Below, one piece after another: positions 23,735 to 29,991 of a stretch of 40,700 nucleotides of DNA (position 1 is the stretch's first letter; every line of letters starts with the position of its first letter). The DNA comes from a virus. Location: the IMG/VR virus record IMGVR_UViG_3300017991_000201, positions 1 to 40,700 of that record. One strand, written 5' to 3'. The notes under the pieces were generated by a model. It searched no databases. It was not told the origin of the DNA and was given only the letters and a program-made list of their open reading frames with translations. The position numbers and the translations under genes are program-made.

Positions 23735-24948
23735 GTCGTCCAACGTCCGCCATGGAAAGCCTGAAAATGACCGCCCCGTTCAAGACTAGTCGCCGGAAGG
23801 CGGCTGGGTACATTGTGAAGTGGTCCGACCCGATATCTGGCCGTCGCCGGCAGAAGACACTTGGCACACGTCAGAAGCGACGTGCTTGGGAACTCGCTGC
23901 CCAACTGGCCGAAGATATTGAGTCAGGGAGCGTCGTCGGAGGGCTTCCATGGCTAACGTTCTGCAAGCAATACGAGAAGCAGCATCTGAAGAAACGTGCG
24001 CCGAAGTCGCTGGAAGGCTGGCATACGGTGAAATGGTTTGTGGAAGAAAAATGCCCTGTTCGGTCAATTCATCAATGCAATGATGTGTGGATAGACCGGT
24101 TCCTGGATGCGCTAATTGCCAAGATCGATGCCGAGAAACTGGCCGTGAACACAGAGGCAACCTACATGGCACGCCTCCGAGCTGCATTGTCTTGGGCCTG
24201 CAAGAAACGACACCTGAAGCAAATGCCGTACATCGCAGTCGAGTGGGAACGAAAGCCTCGCTCCGATTCAGTGACGCCCAAGCAGTTTCAGGCCATGCTT
24301 GAGGCAATCCCGGAAGTCCGGCCTAACGACTGGCGAAACTTCCGCAGAGCTCTCTTGGGGCAATACTACACGGGGCTCCGGATCAGTGAGATCCTTGAGC
24401 TCTCGTGGGATCCTGGTGCAGCGAAGCGAGTTGTCGGCGGCGACGACGCGGATCTATCTAACCTCTCCGGGCTGCAGGAAAACCGGCCAGTGATCCGTTT
24501 TGAGACGCAGAAGAACGACAAGCGGCAGGTTCGCCCGCTAGTACCCGAGGCGTGGGAAATCATTTCCGATACGCCGGTTCGTAAGGGTTTCGTCTTTCCG
24601 ATTCAGGGGAAGGACGGCCAAATGTCCGTCAAGCGTTTCGGTGACCGGATCAGGGACATTGCCGAAAAGGCAGGTGTCATCACTGGAACCCGAATTAAAC
24701 GGCACAAGAAGGATAAGTACGACAAGAAGACCAAGGAGTTGATCCATCGTGCCGGAGACATCGAGGTCGTGCCGTCGCCTGCCACCTCGCATGACATCCG
24801 TCGGGCCTTCTTCGACTGGGCCAAGGCCAAGTATGGAAAGAAGATTGCCTCAATCCTCATGCGTCATGCCGACCAGGAAACCACCGAGGACTTCTACAAC
24901 ACCCGAGAAGCGGATGAACTCGCTGGCTTGCTGTGGGGAACGCGATGA
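23731..24948 (+). CDS. int: Tyrosine-family integrase
   Basis: A 405-residue site-specific recombinase. An N-terminal arm-binding segment (KAAGYIVKWSDPISGRRRQKTLGTRQKRRAWE) resembles integrase arm domains, followed by a SAM-like core-binding domain (about 75-165). The catalytic set is visible: Arg217 (YYTGLRISEILEL), His354-x-x-Arg357 (SHDIRR), His379 (RHADQETTEDFY) and Tyr389 as nucleophile. It integrates the phage into the host chromosome, most likely at a tRNA-Ser gene because the attP-like site starts about 90 nt downstream. Confidence 0.92.
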   Translation: MSRPTSAMESLKMTAPFKTSRRKAAGYIVKWSDPISGRRRQKTLGTRQKRRAWELAAQLAEDIESGSVVGGLPWLTFCKQYEKQHLKKRAPKSLEGWHTVKWFVEEKCPVRSIHQCNDVWIDRFLDALIAKIDAEKLAVNTEATYMARLRAALSWACKKRHLKQMPYIAVEWERKPRSDSVTPKQFQAMLEAIPEVRPNDWRNFRRALLGQYYTGLRISEILELSWDPGAAKRVVGGDDADLSNLSGLQENRPVIRFETQKNDKRQVRPLVPEAWEIISDTPVRKGFVFPIQGKDGQMSVKRFGDRIRDIAEKAGVITGTRIKRHKKDKYDKKTKELIHRAGDIEVVPSPATSHDIRRAFFDWAKAKYGKKIASILMRHADQETTEDFYNTREADELAGLLWGTR

Positions 24949-24971
24949 GTTGCCAAAGAGCAAAAATTGAA

Positions 24972-25208
24972 CATCGCTGGTGGCGCATCTGGTGGCGCGA
25001 GGCCATTTTCCAGATGCGCCTATTGACGTAAAGTAGCGGAGGGCAAGGGACTCGAACCCTCAACCCCGGAACGGGGCACCTCATTTCCAGTGTTCGCCCC
25101 CGCCGCATCAGTATCACACAACGCCACACTACGTACACGCCAGTCATGGCGATGACGTAACCTCTTTACCCCAAAGTGGCGCATCGTTGGTGGCGCATCT
25201 GGTGGCGC
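24972..25208. repeat. Integrase arm-type repeats flanking attP core
   Basis: A 27-nt sequence containing GGTGGCGCATCTGGTGGCGC occurs in direct orientation at 24972-24998 and 25182-25208 with one difference. A 10-nt inverted copy (CAGATGCGCC) lies at 25011-25020, and a shorter GTGGCGCATC at 25176-25185. The repeats straddle the tRNA-like core. This is the expected P and P' arm arrangement of a tyrosine integrase attachment site. Confidence 0.75.
25036..25093 (-). other. attP: attP core resembling 3' part of tRNA-Ser(GGA)
   Basis: Read on the minus strand, the segment gives an anticodon loop CTGGAAA (anticodon GGA), a long variable arm (CCCCG TTC CGGGG), a T arm (GAGGG TTCGAGT CCCTT) and the 3' acceptor strand GCCCTCC with discriminator G. 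The 5' half of the tRNA is missing: upstream bases do not pair with the anticodon stem. That is the hallmark of an attP that restores the 3' end of a host tRNA on integration. It lies directly after the integrase and between arm repeats. Confidence 0.8.
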
Positions 25209-25353
25209 CGCTGTGGCACTCAACGCCGCCGGCTTTCCTCGTTGTGATGCCGTCGCCCCTGCCAGTATCAAAGATCGCCGCGTGAGTCACACACAACGGG
25301 CTTTCTCCAGGTGGCGCCCAAGATCCGCCATTTGCCCTGCTATTTTGGTCACC

Positions 25354-25369
25354 GTTGGAGGAAAACAAC
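25354..25369 (+). promoter_or_regulatory. CsrA-type hairpin over a ribosome binding site
   Basis: GTTGGAGGAAAACAAC folds as stem GTTG/CAAC with loop GAGGAAAA, which exposes the AGGA core that CsrA/RsmA proteins recognise. The loop is also the Shine-Dalgarno sequence of the gene at 25371. A competing helix is possible: GTTGGAGGAA (25354-25363) is perfectly complementary to TTCCTCCAAC (25427-25436) inside the coding sequence and would hide the ribosome site. The phage encodes a CsrA homologue at 29671. Confidence 0.5.
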
Positions 25370-25370
25370 G

Positions 25371-25508
25371 ATGACCGAACTCATGATCTCAACCCCAAGA
25401 AAGCTCGCAACGTGGAGCGGTCACCGTTCCTCCAACACCGTCGCGAGCTTTTTCTATGCGCCGGCAGTCCAGCGCCGCCGGCGCATCTTAAACCATAGGG
25501 AGCCGTGA
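25371..25508 (+). CDS. 45-residue first protein of early operon
   Basis: A 45-residue basic peptide (MTELMISTPRKLATWSGHRS...QRRRRILNHREP). Too short to assign a family. Evidence for expression is good: an ideal GGAGG 8 nt before the ATG, and a stop that overlaps the next gene's start as TGATG. The ribosome site lies in a CsrA-type hairpin, and its coding sequence contains a complement of that site, so translation may be regulated. A GCTCGC/GCGAGC stem followed by TTTTTCT within it (about 25403-25453) could act as an attenuator. Confidence 0.6.
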   Translation: MTELMISTPRKLATWSGHRSSNTVASFFYAPAVQRRRRILNHREP

Positions 25509-25837
25509 TGAAGATCAGCAGTGTTTTTGGAGCGATGAACATCCGGGCTGAGACGCTCGGGGGCAGACCCCACCGCAAGCGGATCGATTGCGTGGATCTG
25601 GAGTACGAAGACGACCAGGCCGAGCCGACCGCCTATCTGTACTTCCTCGACGACGAACGCCGGCTGAGGCTCAACCCGACCAACGCCAGCGTGCTTCAAG
25701 AGGCGTTCGGCGATGAGACGGACGACTGGCAGGGAAAGTCGGTCGTGTTGACTTCCGTGGGCCGCGGCGAAATGGCCTGGGTTCGAGTGTCGCCCCTGGT
25801 TGAGACCAGACGGCGGCGCCGGCGAGCTCGGAAGTAG
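25508..25837 (+). CDS. Small early phage protein of a widespread unknown family
   Basis: A 109-residue protein (MKISSVFGAMNIRAETLGGRPHRKRIDCVDLEYED..., LNPTNASVLQEAFGDETDDWQGKSVVLTSVGRGEMAWVRVSP). The central phrase N-x-T-N-A-x-x-L-x-E-A-F-G-D-x-T-D-D-W-x-G-K is characteristic of a small protein family found in early regions of many phages, with no established function. ATG 25508 overlaps the previous stop, and GGGAG lies 5 nt upstream. The C-terminus is a run of arginines. Confidence 0.75.
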   Translation: MKISSVFGAMNIRAETLGGRPHRKRIDCVDLEYEDDQAEPTAYLYFLDDERRLRLNPTNASVLQEAFGDETDDWQGKSVVLTSVGRGEMAWVRVSPLVETRRRRRRARK

Positions 25838-25853
25838 CAAGGAGCCAGGGAGC

Positions 25854-25937
25854 GTGAAGTTCGCAGCAATCATCCTGACCGCGGTTCTGACCATCTTCGT
25901 TATCGAGCGGTTGGTTCCGTGGGGAGAGAAGCGATAG
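25854..25937 (+). CDS. 27-residue single-pass membrane peptide
   Basis: A GTG at 25854 starts a 27-codon frame: MKFAAIILTAVLTIFVIERL followed by VPWGEKR. The peptide is one hydrophobic helix with charged ends, typical of phage small membrane proteins. AAGGAG (25839-25844) lies 9 nt upstream, and the gene fills the gap between two others. It is below the size that automatic annotation usually reports. Role unknown. Confidence 0.5.
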   Translation: MKFAAIILTAVLTIFVIERLVPWGEKR

Positions 25938-25951
25938 ACGCGGAGGAAACC

Positions 25952-26395
25952 ATGAGCACGAGACGGCAGAAATCGGAGGTGCAGACCTTCAACGGGTTGA
26001 ACGCGATCGGCACTCCGGTTCGGTACTGGCGTGGCGTGAAGGGCGACGGCGACGGCCAGGCCGGCAAAACCACCTCGGAGGCCTTCCTGCTTGGAGGCCA
26101 TACGCCGAGCATCTTCATCGACACTTGCCGCGGAGCCGTGGCCTTGAGTCACGTCGAGGTGTGCCGGAAGGGCGAGGACAGCCCGCTACTGCCGAGCTGC
26201 CCGAAGTGCAAGAGGCGGAAAGACGTGTCGGAGGCCGGCGATCGGATGTTCTATTGCCACGACTGCAAGATGCAGTTTGACGACCAGCCGAACGAAGGCG
26301 GCGATCACGACGATAAGAACCCGGCCCGCCGGCTCGAGCGTGAAGAGGAACAACGTCAGAGAGGTCGAGGAGCTGGAGTCTCGGCAGATCGGTGA
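25952..26395 (+). CDS. Zinc-ribbon early protein overlapping a tRNA-like gene
   Basis: A 147-residue protein. The N-terminal half (VQTFNGLNAIGTPVRYWRGVKGDGDGQAGKTTSEAFLLGGHTPSIFIDTCRGAVALSHVEV) resembles small phage early proteins with an R-Y-W pattern. A C-terminal treble-clef or ribbon follows (CPKCKRRKDVSEAGDRMFYCHDCKMQFDD, CX2C...CX2C), then an acidic-basic tail. GGAGGAAACC precedes the ATG. Oddly, its last 13 codons run into the tRNA-like gene at 26358-26428, with the TGA in the anticodon loop. The tail QRQRGRGAGVSADR is therefore a translation of tRNA sequence. Confidence 0.7.
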   Translation: MSTRRQKSEVQTFNGLNAIGTPVRYWRGVKGDGDGQAGKTTSEAFLLGGHTPSIFIDTCRGAVALSHVEVCRKGEDSPLLPSCPKCKRRKDVSEAGDRMFYCHDCKMQFDDQPNEGGDHDDKNPARRLEREEEQRQRGRGAGVSADR

Positions 26396-26428
26396 TCTGT
26401 AACGCGGGTTCGATTCCCGCCCTCTCTG
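26358..26428 (+). tRNA. tRNA-Thr(GGT)-like gene, atypical anticodon loop
   Basis: All arms fold: acceptor AGAGAGG/CCTCTCT, D arm GAGG with loop AGCTGGAG, anticodon stem GCAGA/TCTGT, T arm GCGGG TTCGATT CCCGC, discriminator G. The loop is TCGGTGA, placing GGT at positions 34-36, but position 33 is C instead of the near-universal T, and the variable loop is only 3 nt. CCA is not encoded. It may be a divergent tRNA-Thr or a tRNA-like RNA not used in decoding. It overlaps the preceding coding sequence by 38 nt. Confidence 0.6.
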
Positions 26429-26466
26429 CTTGGAGCAACGTGCCCAACCGAACTACCAACCCTGAG

Positions 26467-26772
26467 AAGAGGGCCACGGCTACCCGGCCTGCGACGTGTG
26501 GGCCGGAAATGGCCCGTCTGGTGAGACGAGACCACTAAGCCACCAGCGGAGCCTCATGGGAACGACGCCATGAAGGATGACGACAACCGGTAATTAGGGG
26601 CACGCCCCGCGAAAGCCCAATCGTTTGGTAGGGCCTGTCTGAGGAGCGGAGTCGTGACGGTGGGAGAGACCACAACCCACGGGGATGGCAGGAGTCATGC
26701 CGCCGGCGAAGGGCTCATCCCCCGAGCTCGCTCAAGCGGTGCTGGAAGGAGACCGGCCCCCGTGGCCCTTTT
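26467..26772 (+). ncRNA. Compact structured RNA closed by a 13-bp long-range stem
   Basis: No gene covers 26429-26788. Bases 26467-26479 (AAGAGGGCCACGG) pair perfectly, with one G-U, to 26760-26772 (CCGTGGCCCTTTT), closing a domain of 306 nt. Inside are at least seven hairpins: 26484-26506 (CCGGCC/GGCCGG), 26515-26528 (CGTCT GGTG AGACG), 26555-26572 (CATGG/CCATG), 26597-26608 (GGGG CACG CCCC), 26615-26634 (GCCC/GGGC), 26660-26680 (GTGGG/CCCAC), and 26681-26722 (GGGGATG/CATCCCC) with an inner stem. It follows a tRNA-like gene directly and ends in CCCTTTT, as a transcript end would. I match it to no RNA family I know. Confidence 0.65.
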
Positions 26773-26788
26773 GTGATTGAGGAAAGAG

Positions 26789-27097
26789 ATGGCCAAGAAG
26801 AAACGCAAGGCAGCGGCTCCCACGAAAACCAAGCCGTTCGTGGTGGTCGGCAAGGCTATCGTCGAGGTGAAGATCGAGGCCAAGTCGGCACGCGAAGCGG
26901 CCGCGGAATACAAGCGGCGATTCACGAAGAAGCCGCGTCTGCACGGCGGGAACGTGACGGTCCAGTTGACCGCCGATTCGCCGATCGTGCTGGACGGCGT
27001 AACAGGCGAGCGGACTCCGTTCACAGCATCGAAGGTGAAGAAGCGAACCAAGCAGCAATTGTGGAACGCGCTGCCGATGGAGAAACGCGTGGTCTGA
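26789..27097 (+). CDS. Basic hypothetical protein
   Basis: A 102-residue lysine/arginine-rich protein (MAKKKRKAAAPTKTKPFVVVGKAIVEVKIEAKSAREAAAEYKRRF...NVTVQLTADSPIVLDGVTGERTPFTASKVKKRTKQQLWNALPMEKRVV). A small beta-alpha-beta domain is likely (VVVGKAIVEVKIEAKSAREAAAEYKRRF). The charge suggests nucleic-acid binding, but no family is recognised. ATG 26789 is preferred to a TTG at 26777 because GAGGAAAGAG lies between them. It lies directly after the structured RNA and might bind it, which is speculation from position. Confidence 0.65.
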   Translation: MAKKKRKAAAPTKTKPFVVVGKAIVEVKIEAKSAREAAAEYKRRFTKKPRLHGGNVTVQLTADSPIVLDGVTGERTPFTASKVKKRTKQQLWNALPMEKRVV

Positions 27098-27110
27098 AGG
27101 AGCCCAAGCC

Positions 27111-27668
27111 ATGATGCAAGACGAGTTGATCATTCCGACCAATGCCGGCAGTCGAATCTGCCTGTGGCGCCCCGAGCCGGACACCTTCCATATCGAAGAC
27201 ATCGCCGCCGGCGTGGCTCGGAAGTTCCGATGGAGTGGTCAATCGGATTTGACCGTGGCCGAGCACAGTGTGAGCGTTTCGAAGCGTCTCACGGGTGTGG
27301 AAGCCCAGTGGGGCCTCATGCATGACGCCGCGGAGGCCTTTCTGCCGGACGTGCCACGGCCGCTCAAGAAGCGTCTGCTCGTGCGTGTGCCGGCTGGCCG
27401 CCATTCCTTCAAGCTCCACACGTTCGATGTGTTGGAGAGTCGCGTACTGAGGGCGATCAGCATTCGATTTGGCTTGCCGTGGCCGATTCCGCCAGCCGTG
27501 ACGAAGGCGGACGACATGGAAATGGCTCGCGAAGCAAGAGACCTTTTCGGTGCGCCGGATACCGACGCTTACCCCGAGCCGCTGGGTGTTCCGATAGTCC
27601 TTCCCCTGACCGCGGAAGAGTTGTTCCTCCGCCGATTCAATGAGCTTTTTAGGGAGTACGTGGAGTGA
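27111..27668 (+). CDS. HD-domain phosphohydrolase (5'-deoxynucleotidase type)
   Basis: A 185-residue HD hydrolase. Metal ligands are visible: His52 (LTVAEHSV), His71-Asp72 (GLMHDAAEAFLPDVPRPLKK, the typical H-D-A-x-E-A-x-x-x-D-x-P-x-P-x-K) and Asp134 or Asp135 (KADDMEMAREARDLF). These features match the YfbR-like/phage nucleotide phosphohydrolases that remove phosphate from deoxynucleotides. In a phage it would adjust nucleotide pools. AAGGAG lies 8 nt before the ATG. The stop overlaps the next start (GTGA). Confidence 0.85.
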   Translation: MMQDELIIPTNAGSRICLWRPEPDTFHIEDIAAGVARKFRWSGQSDLTVAEHSVSVSKRLTGVEAQWGLMHDAAEAFLPDVPRPLKKRLLVRVPAGRHSFKLHTFDVLESRVLRAISIRFGLPWPIPPAVTKADDMEMAREARDLFGAPDTDAYPEPLGVPIVLPLTAEELFLRRFNELFREYVE

Positions 27669-27871
27669 GCAGGAAGCAACGAAAAGTCCCGTTCCGGGTG
27701 ACCGGGCACGGATACGCTGCCGGGTTCGTCGTTCGAACGGCCGCCGCGGCCGTGTCGAAGTTCCGAAAGAAGTTCGATCTGCGTGTGGATCGGAAACACA
27801 ACGATCCCGTTTGGCATGGGATCCACGTGGCGGCAGTGGGTGAGATCGTCCATTTTCCGAGAGTGCGGTGA
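27665..27871 (+). CDS. Small basic hypothetical protein
   Basis: A 68-residue basic protein (MSRKQRKVPFRVTGHGYAAGFVVRTAAAAVSKFRKKF...VWHGIHVAAVGEIVHFPRVR). The start GTG overlaps the hydrolase stop, indicating translational coupling, and the stop lies 1 nt before the methyltransferase ATG. Family not recognised. The pattern T-G-x-G-Y-A-A-G-F-V-V-R-T-A-A-A-A-V may be a short strand-helix unit. Confidence 0.6.
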   Translation: MSRKQRKVPFRVTGHGYAAGFVVRTAAAAVSKFRKKFDLRVDRKHNDPVWHGIHVAAVGEIVHFPRVR

Positions 27872-27872
27872 T

Positions 27873-29420
27873 ATGAAGCGTTTGAGAGCGGCAGATCTGT
27901 TTTGCGGCGCCGGCGGGTTCACTACTGGAGCCGTGCAATCCGGGTGCGTTGACGTTGTGCTTGCCGTGAACCATTGGCGCACGGCGATCTACACGCACCA
28001 AGAGAACCACCCGGAAACGCGGCATATCTGCGCCAAGATCGATGATATCGATCCGAGGCACGATCGGACGCTTCCCGAATTGGACATGCTGCTCGCTTCG
28101 CCTGAGTGTACCCATCACTCGATCGCACGGGGCGGCCGGCCGATCTGCGACCAGAAGAGAGCCACGCCGTGGCACGTAATCATCTGGGCGGAAACCAAGC
28201 GGCCGAAGTGGGTGATCGTGGAGAACGTGAGGGAGTTCCGTGACTGGGGGCCGATCGACAACAACGGCCGGCCAATCAAGAGCCAGAAGGGCAAAATCTT
28301 CCGGCAGTGGGTCAAGTCGCTTGAATCGCTGGGGTACCAGGTTGACCACCAGGTTCTCAACGCGGCCGACTTCGGAGCGGCCACGAGTAGGCAGCGGCTT
28401 TTCATCGTCGCCAGGCGTGGCCGGCGGAAAGCGGATATCCCGTGGCCGGAGATCACCCATCCCAAATCATCGTGGCGGCCGGCACACGAGATCATCGATT
28501 GGACGAAGCCGTGCCCCTCGATCTTCGCACGAAAGAGGCCGCTAGCTGACAAGACGCTGAAGCGGATCGAGATCGGCCTGAGGAAGTTCGTTGGCGGTGG
28601 GGCGGAGCCGTTCCTGGTGAAGCTCAGAGGCAGTCGGGCGGGAGTCGGAACCGGTGGCACCGTGCACGGAACGGCATCGCCGCTGGGAACCATCACGGCC
28701 GGCGGTACTCATCACGGTCTGGCTGTGCCCTTTCAGATGAAGGCGATGGGCCGGTGCCCGGGACTCACCCGGGGAATCACGGAGACCGTGCCGACGATCG
28801 TGGCGGCTCGTGAGAACCACGCGATCGTCGTTCCGTTCATCACGCAGTATCACAACGGACCGGACGGACCGAACAGAAACTACAGCGTGGATGCGCCGTT
28901 GCTGACGCTCGACACGCAGAACCGGTATGGCGTGGTGGCTCCCTACCTGTTGGCGATCAATCACGGGGGCGTTGACGACCGCTCGCGATCGCCGCGGGAG
29001 CCGATCGCCACTCTGACGACCAAAAACGGCCACTCGCTGGTGTTGCCGTTCCTCACCAAATACTACGGCACGGCCGGCGCCCAGCCCGTTGGTGAACCGC
29101 TCGACACGATTACCACGCGGGACCGGTTCGGCCTGGCGTGTGCCAGCATGCAATGGAACCGATCGTTCCCGTCGGTTCGGTACCTGCTCAACAGCAACGG
29201 CACCGAAGCCGCGCAATCCCTGATCGCGACCATGTTTGAACTCGGCGTAATCGACATCGGCTTTCGAATGTTGGACGTCGACGAATTGGCCGCGGCGCAG
29301 GGCTTCCCCAAGGACTACGCCCTTTTTGGCACCAAGGCGGATCGAGTGAGGCAGATCGGTAACTCGGTCTCGCCGCCGGTGGCCAGGGCACTTTGCCAAT
29401 GCTACGCGGAGGCCGGCTGA
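27873..29420 (+). CDS. C5-cytosine DNA methyltransferase (Dcm type)
   Basis: A 515-residue methyltransferase. Motif I DLFCGAGGFTTG (8-19), motif IV as LLASPECTHHS with catalytic Cys79 (PEC rather than PPC), motif VI ENVREF (117-122), motif VIII QRLFIVARR (174-182) and motif X GNSVSPPVARAL near the end. Between about 240 and 430, in the target-recognition region, several similar units recur (for example VPFITQYHNGPD, APYLLAINHGGVDD, LPFLTKYYGTAG, each followed by an L-x-T/D-T segment). It would methylate phage DNA against restriction. No cognate endonuclease is seen next to it. Confidence 0.9.
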   Translation: MKRLRAADLFCGAGGFTTGAVQSGCVDVVLAVNHWRTAIYTHQENHPETRHICAKIDDIDPRHDRTLPELDMLLASPECTHHSIARGGRPICDQKRATPWHVIIWAETKRPKWVIVENVREFRDWGPIDNNGRPIKSQKGKIFRQWVKSLESLGYQVDHQVLNAADFGAATSRQRLFIVARRGRRKADIPWPEITHPKSSWRPAHEIIDWTKPCPSIFARKRPLADKTLKRIEIGLRKFVGGGAEPFLVKLRGSRAGVGTGGTVHGTASPLGTITAGGTHHGLAVPFQMKAMGRCPGLTRGITETVPTIVAARENHAIVVPFITQYHNGPDGPNRNYSVDAPLLTLDTQNRYGVVAPYLLAINHGGVDDRSRSPREPIATLTTKNGHSLVLPFLTKYYGTAGAQPVGEPLDTITTRDRFGLACASMQWNRSFPSVRYLLNSNGTEAAQSLIATMFELGVIDIGFRMLDVDELAAAQGFPKDYALFGTKADRVRQIGNSVSPPVARALCQCYAEAG

Positions 29421-29653
29421 TGAGTGGAGGACAAACGACATCGGATACGGAACGGAAGATTGCCGACGCGGCCAACGCTCTGCTGGCAGTGCTCACCCTG
29501 ACTGAGCACGAGCTAACCAAGGCCGATGTGATCGTGGCGATCGGTCACGTGGAGGATTGGCTGTTTGAGATGGGGCACGACGAAAAGAGTGTGCTTGCGG
29601 ACTGCAACAGATCCAACGTTGAGCGTTTGATCTGCGAACAGTGTGACATTTGA
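29420..29653 (+). CDS. Small hypothetical protein after methyltransferase
   Basis: A 77-residue acidic, helical protein (MSGGQTTSDTERKIADAANALLAVLTLTEHELTKADVIVAIGHVEDWLFEMGHDEKSVLADCNRSNVERLICEQCDI). The start overlaps the methyltransferase stop (TGATG). It ends with CEQC. No family recognised. Coupling suggests it is made with the methyltransferase. Confidence 0.6.
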   Translation: MSGGQTTSDTERKIADAANALLAVLTLTEHELTKADVIVAIGHVEDWLFEMGHDEKSVLADCNRSNVERLICEQCDI

Positions 29654-29670
29654 ACCAAAGGAGACCATGG

Positions 29671-29862
29671 ATGGGAATGCTTGTACTGGGCGTCAAGGAT
29701 GGCGACGAAGTGCTAATCGGAAGGGACATCGTCGTGAAGTTCAAGAAGAGCAGCCGCGGCGATGACCGCCTTGGGATCGACGCACCCAGGGAGATTCCGA
29801 TCGTACGCCAGAAGCTCGTTGACCAGGCCGCCGGTTCGGATGCCGGCGACGGTTCGAGCTAG
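29671..29862 (+). CDS. csrA: CsrA/RsmA-like RNA-binding translational regulator
   Basis: A 63-residue protein whose core MLVLGVKDGDEVLIGRDIVVKF...RLGIDAPREIPIVRQKLV matches CsrA along its length, with Leu4, the VLIG strand, the R-L-G-I-D-A-P-R-E-I/V segment and Arg44 conserved (canonical numbering). Arg6, which usually contacts RNA, is replaced by Val. CsrA dimers bind GGA-containing hairpins and block or stabilise mRNAs. AAAGGAG favours ATG 29671, which adds two residues; ATG 29677 is the canonical start. The early leader at 25354-25369 is a possible target. Confidence 0.9.
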   Translation: MGMLVLGVKDGDEVLIGRDIVVKFKKSSRGDDRLGIDAPREIPIVRQKLVDQAAGSDAGDGSS

Positions 29863-29917
29863 GAAGGAGGTGCAACGCCTGAAGCCACCGACATCTCAAC
29901 GTTTTGCCTAGGAAATC

Positions 29918-29991
29918 CGCGGCGTAGAGCAGTGGACTAGCTCGTCGGGCTCAGTACCCGGAGGTCGTCGGTTCGAATCCGGCCGCCGCAA
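29918..29991 (+). tRNA. Initiator-type tRNA with anticodon CAG instead of CAT
   Basis: The sequence aligns throughout with bacterial initiator tRNA-fMet: the C1-A72 mismatch (29918 C against 29990 A), acceptor GCGGCG/CGCCGC, D arm GAGC with loop AGTGGACTA and GCTC, three G-C pairs in the anticodon stem (TCGGG/CCCGG), variable loop AGGTC, and T arm GTCGG TTCGAAT CCGGC. These are the initiator identity elements. But the loop is CTCAGTA, so the anticodon is CAG (reads CUG) and position 37 is T. A tRNA-Leu would need a long variable arm, absent here. CCA not encoded. Confidence 0.85.

Noticed and set aside
25036-25097. A functional tRNA-Ser gene on the minus strand
   Set aside because: The 5' half, including acceptor strand, D arm and 5' side of the anticodon stem, is missing. 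An attachment site explains it better.
26597-26655. Possible hammerhead ribozyme core (CTGAGGA and GAAA are both present)
   Set aside because: The order and the stems needed for any of the three hammerhead layouts cannot be formed around these motifs.
27021-28460. A 479-codon minus-strand frame opposite the hydrolase and methyltransferase
   Set aside because: It is the antisense shadow of two genes with clear catalytic motifs.
29918-29991. An ordinary tRNA-Leu(CAG)
   Set aside because: It lacks the long variable arm of bacterial tRNA-Leu and has the C1-A72 mismatch and G-C triplet of initiator tRNA.
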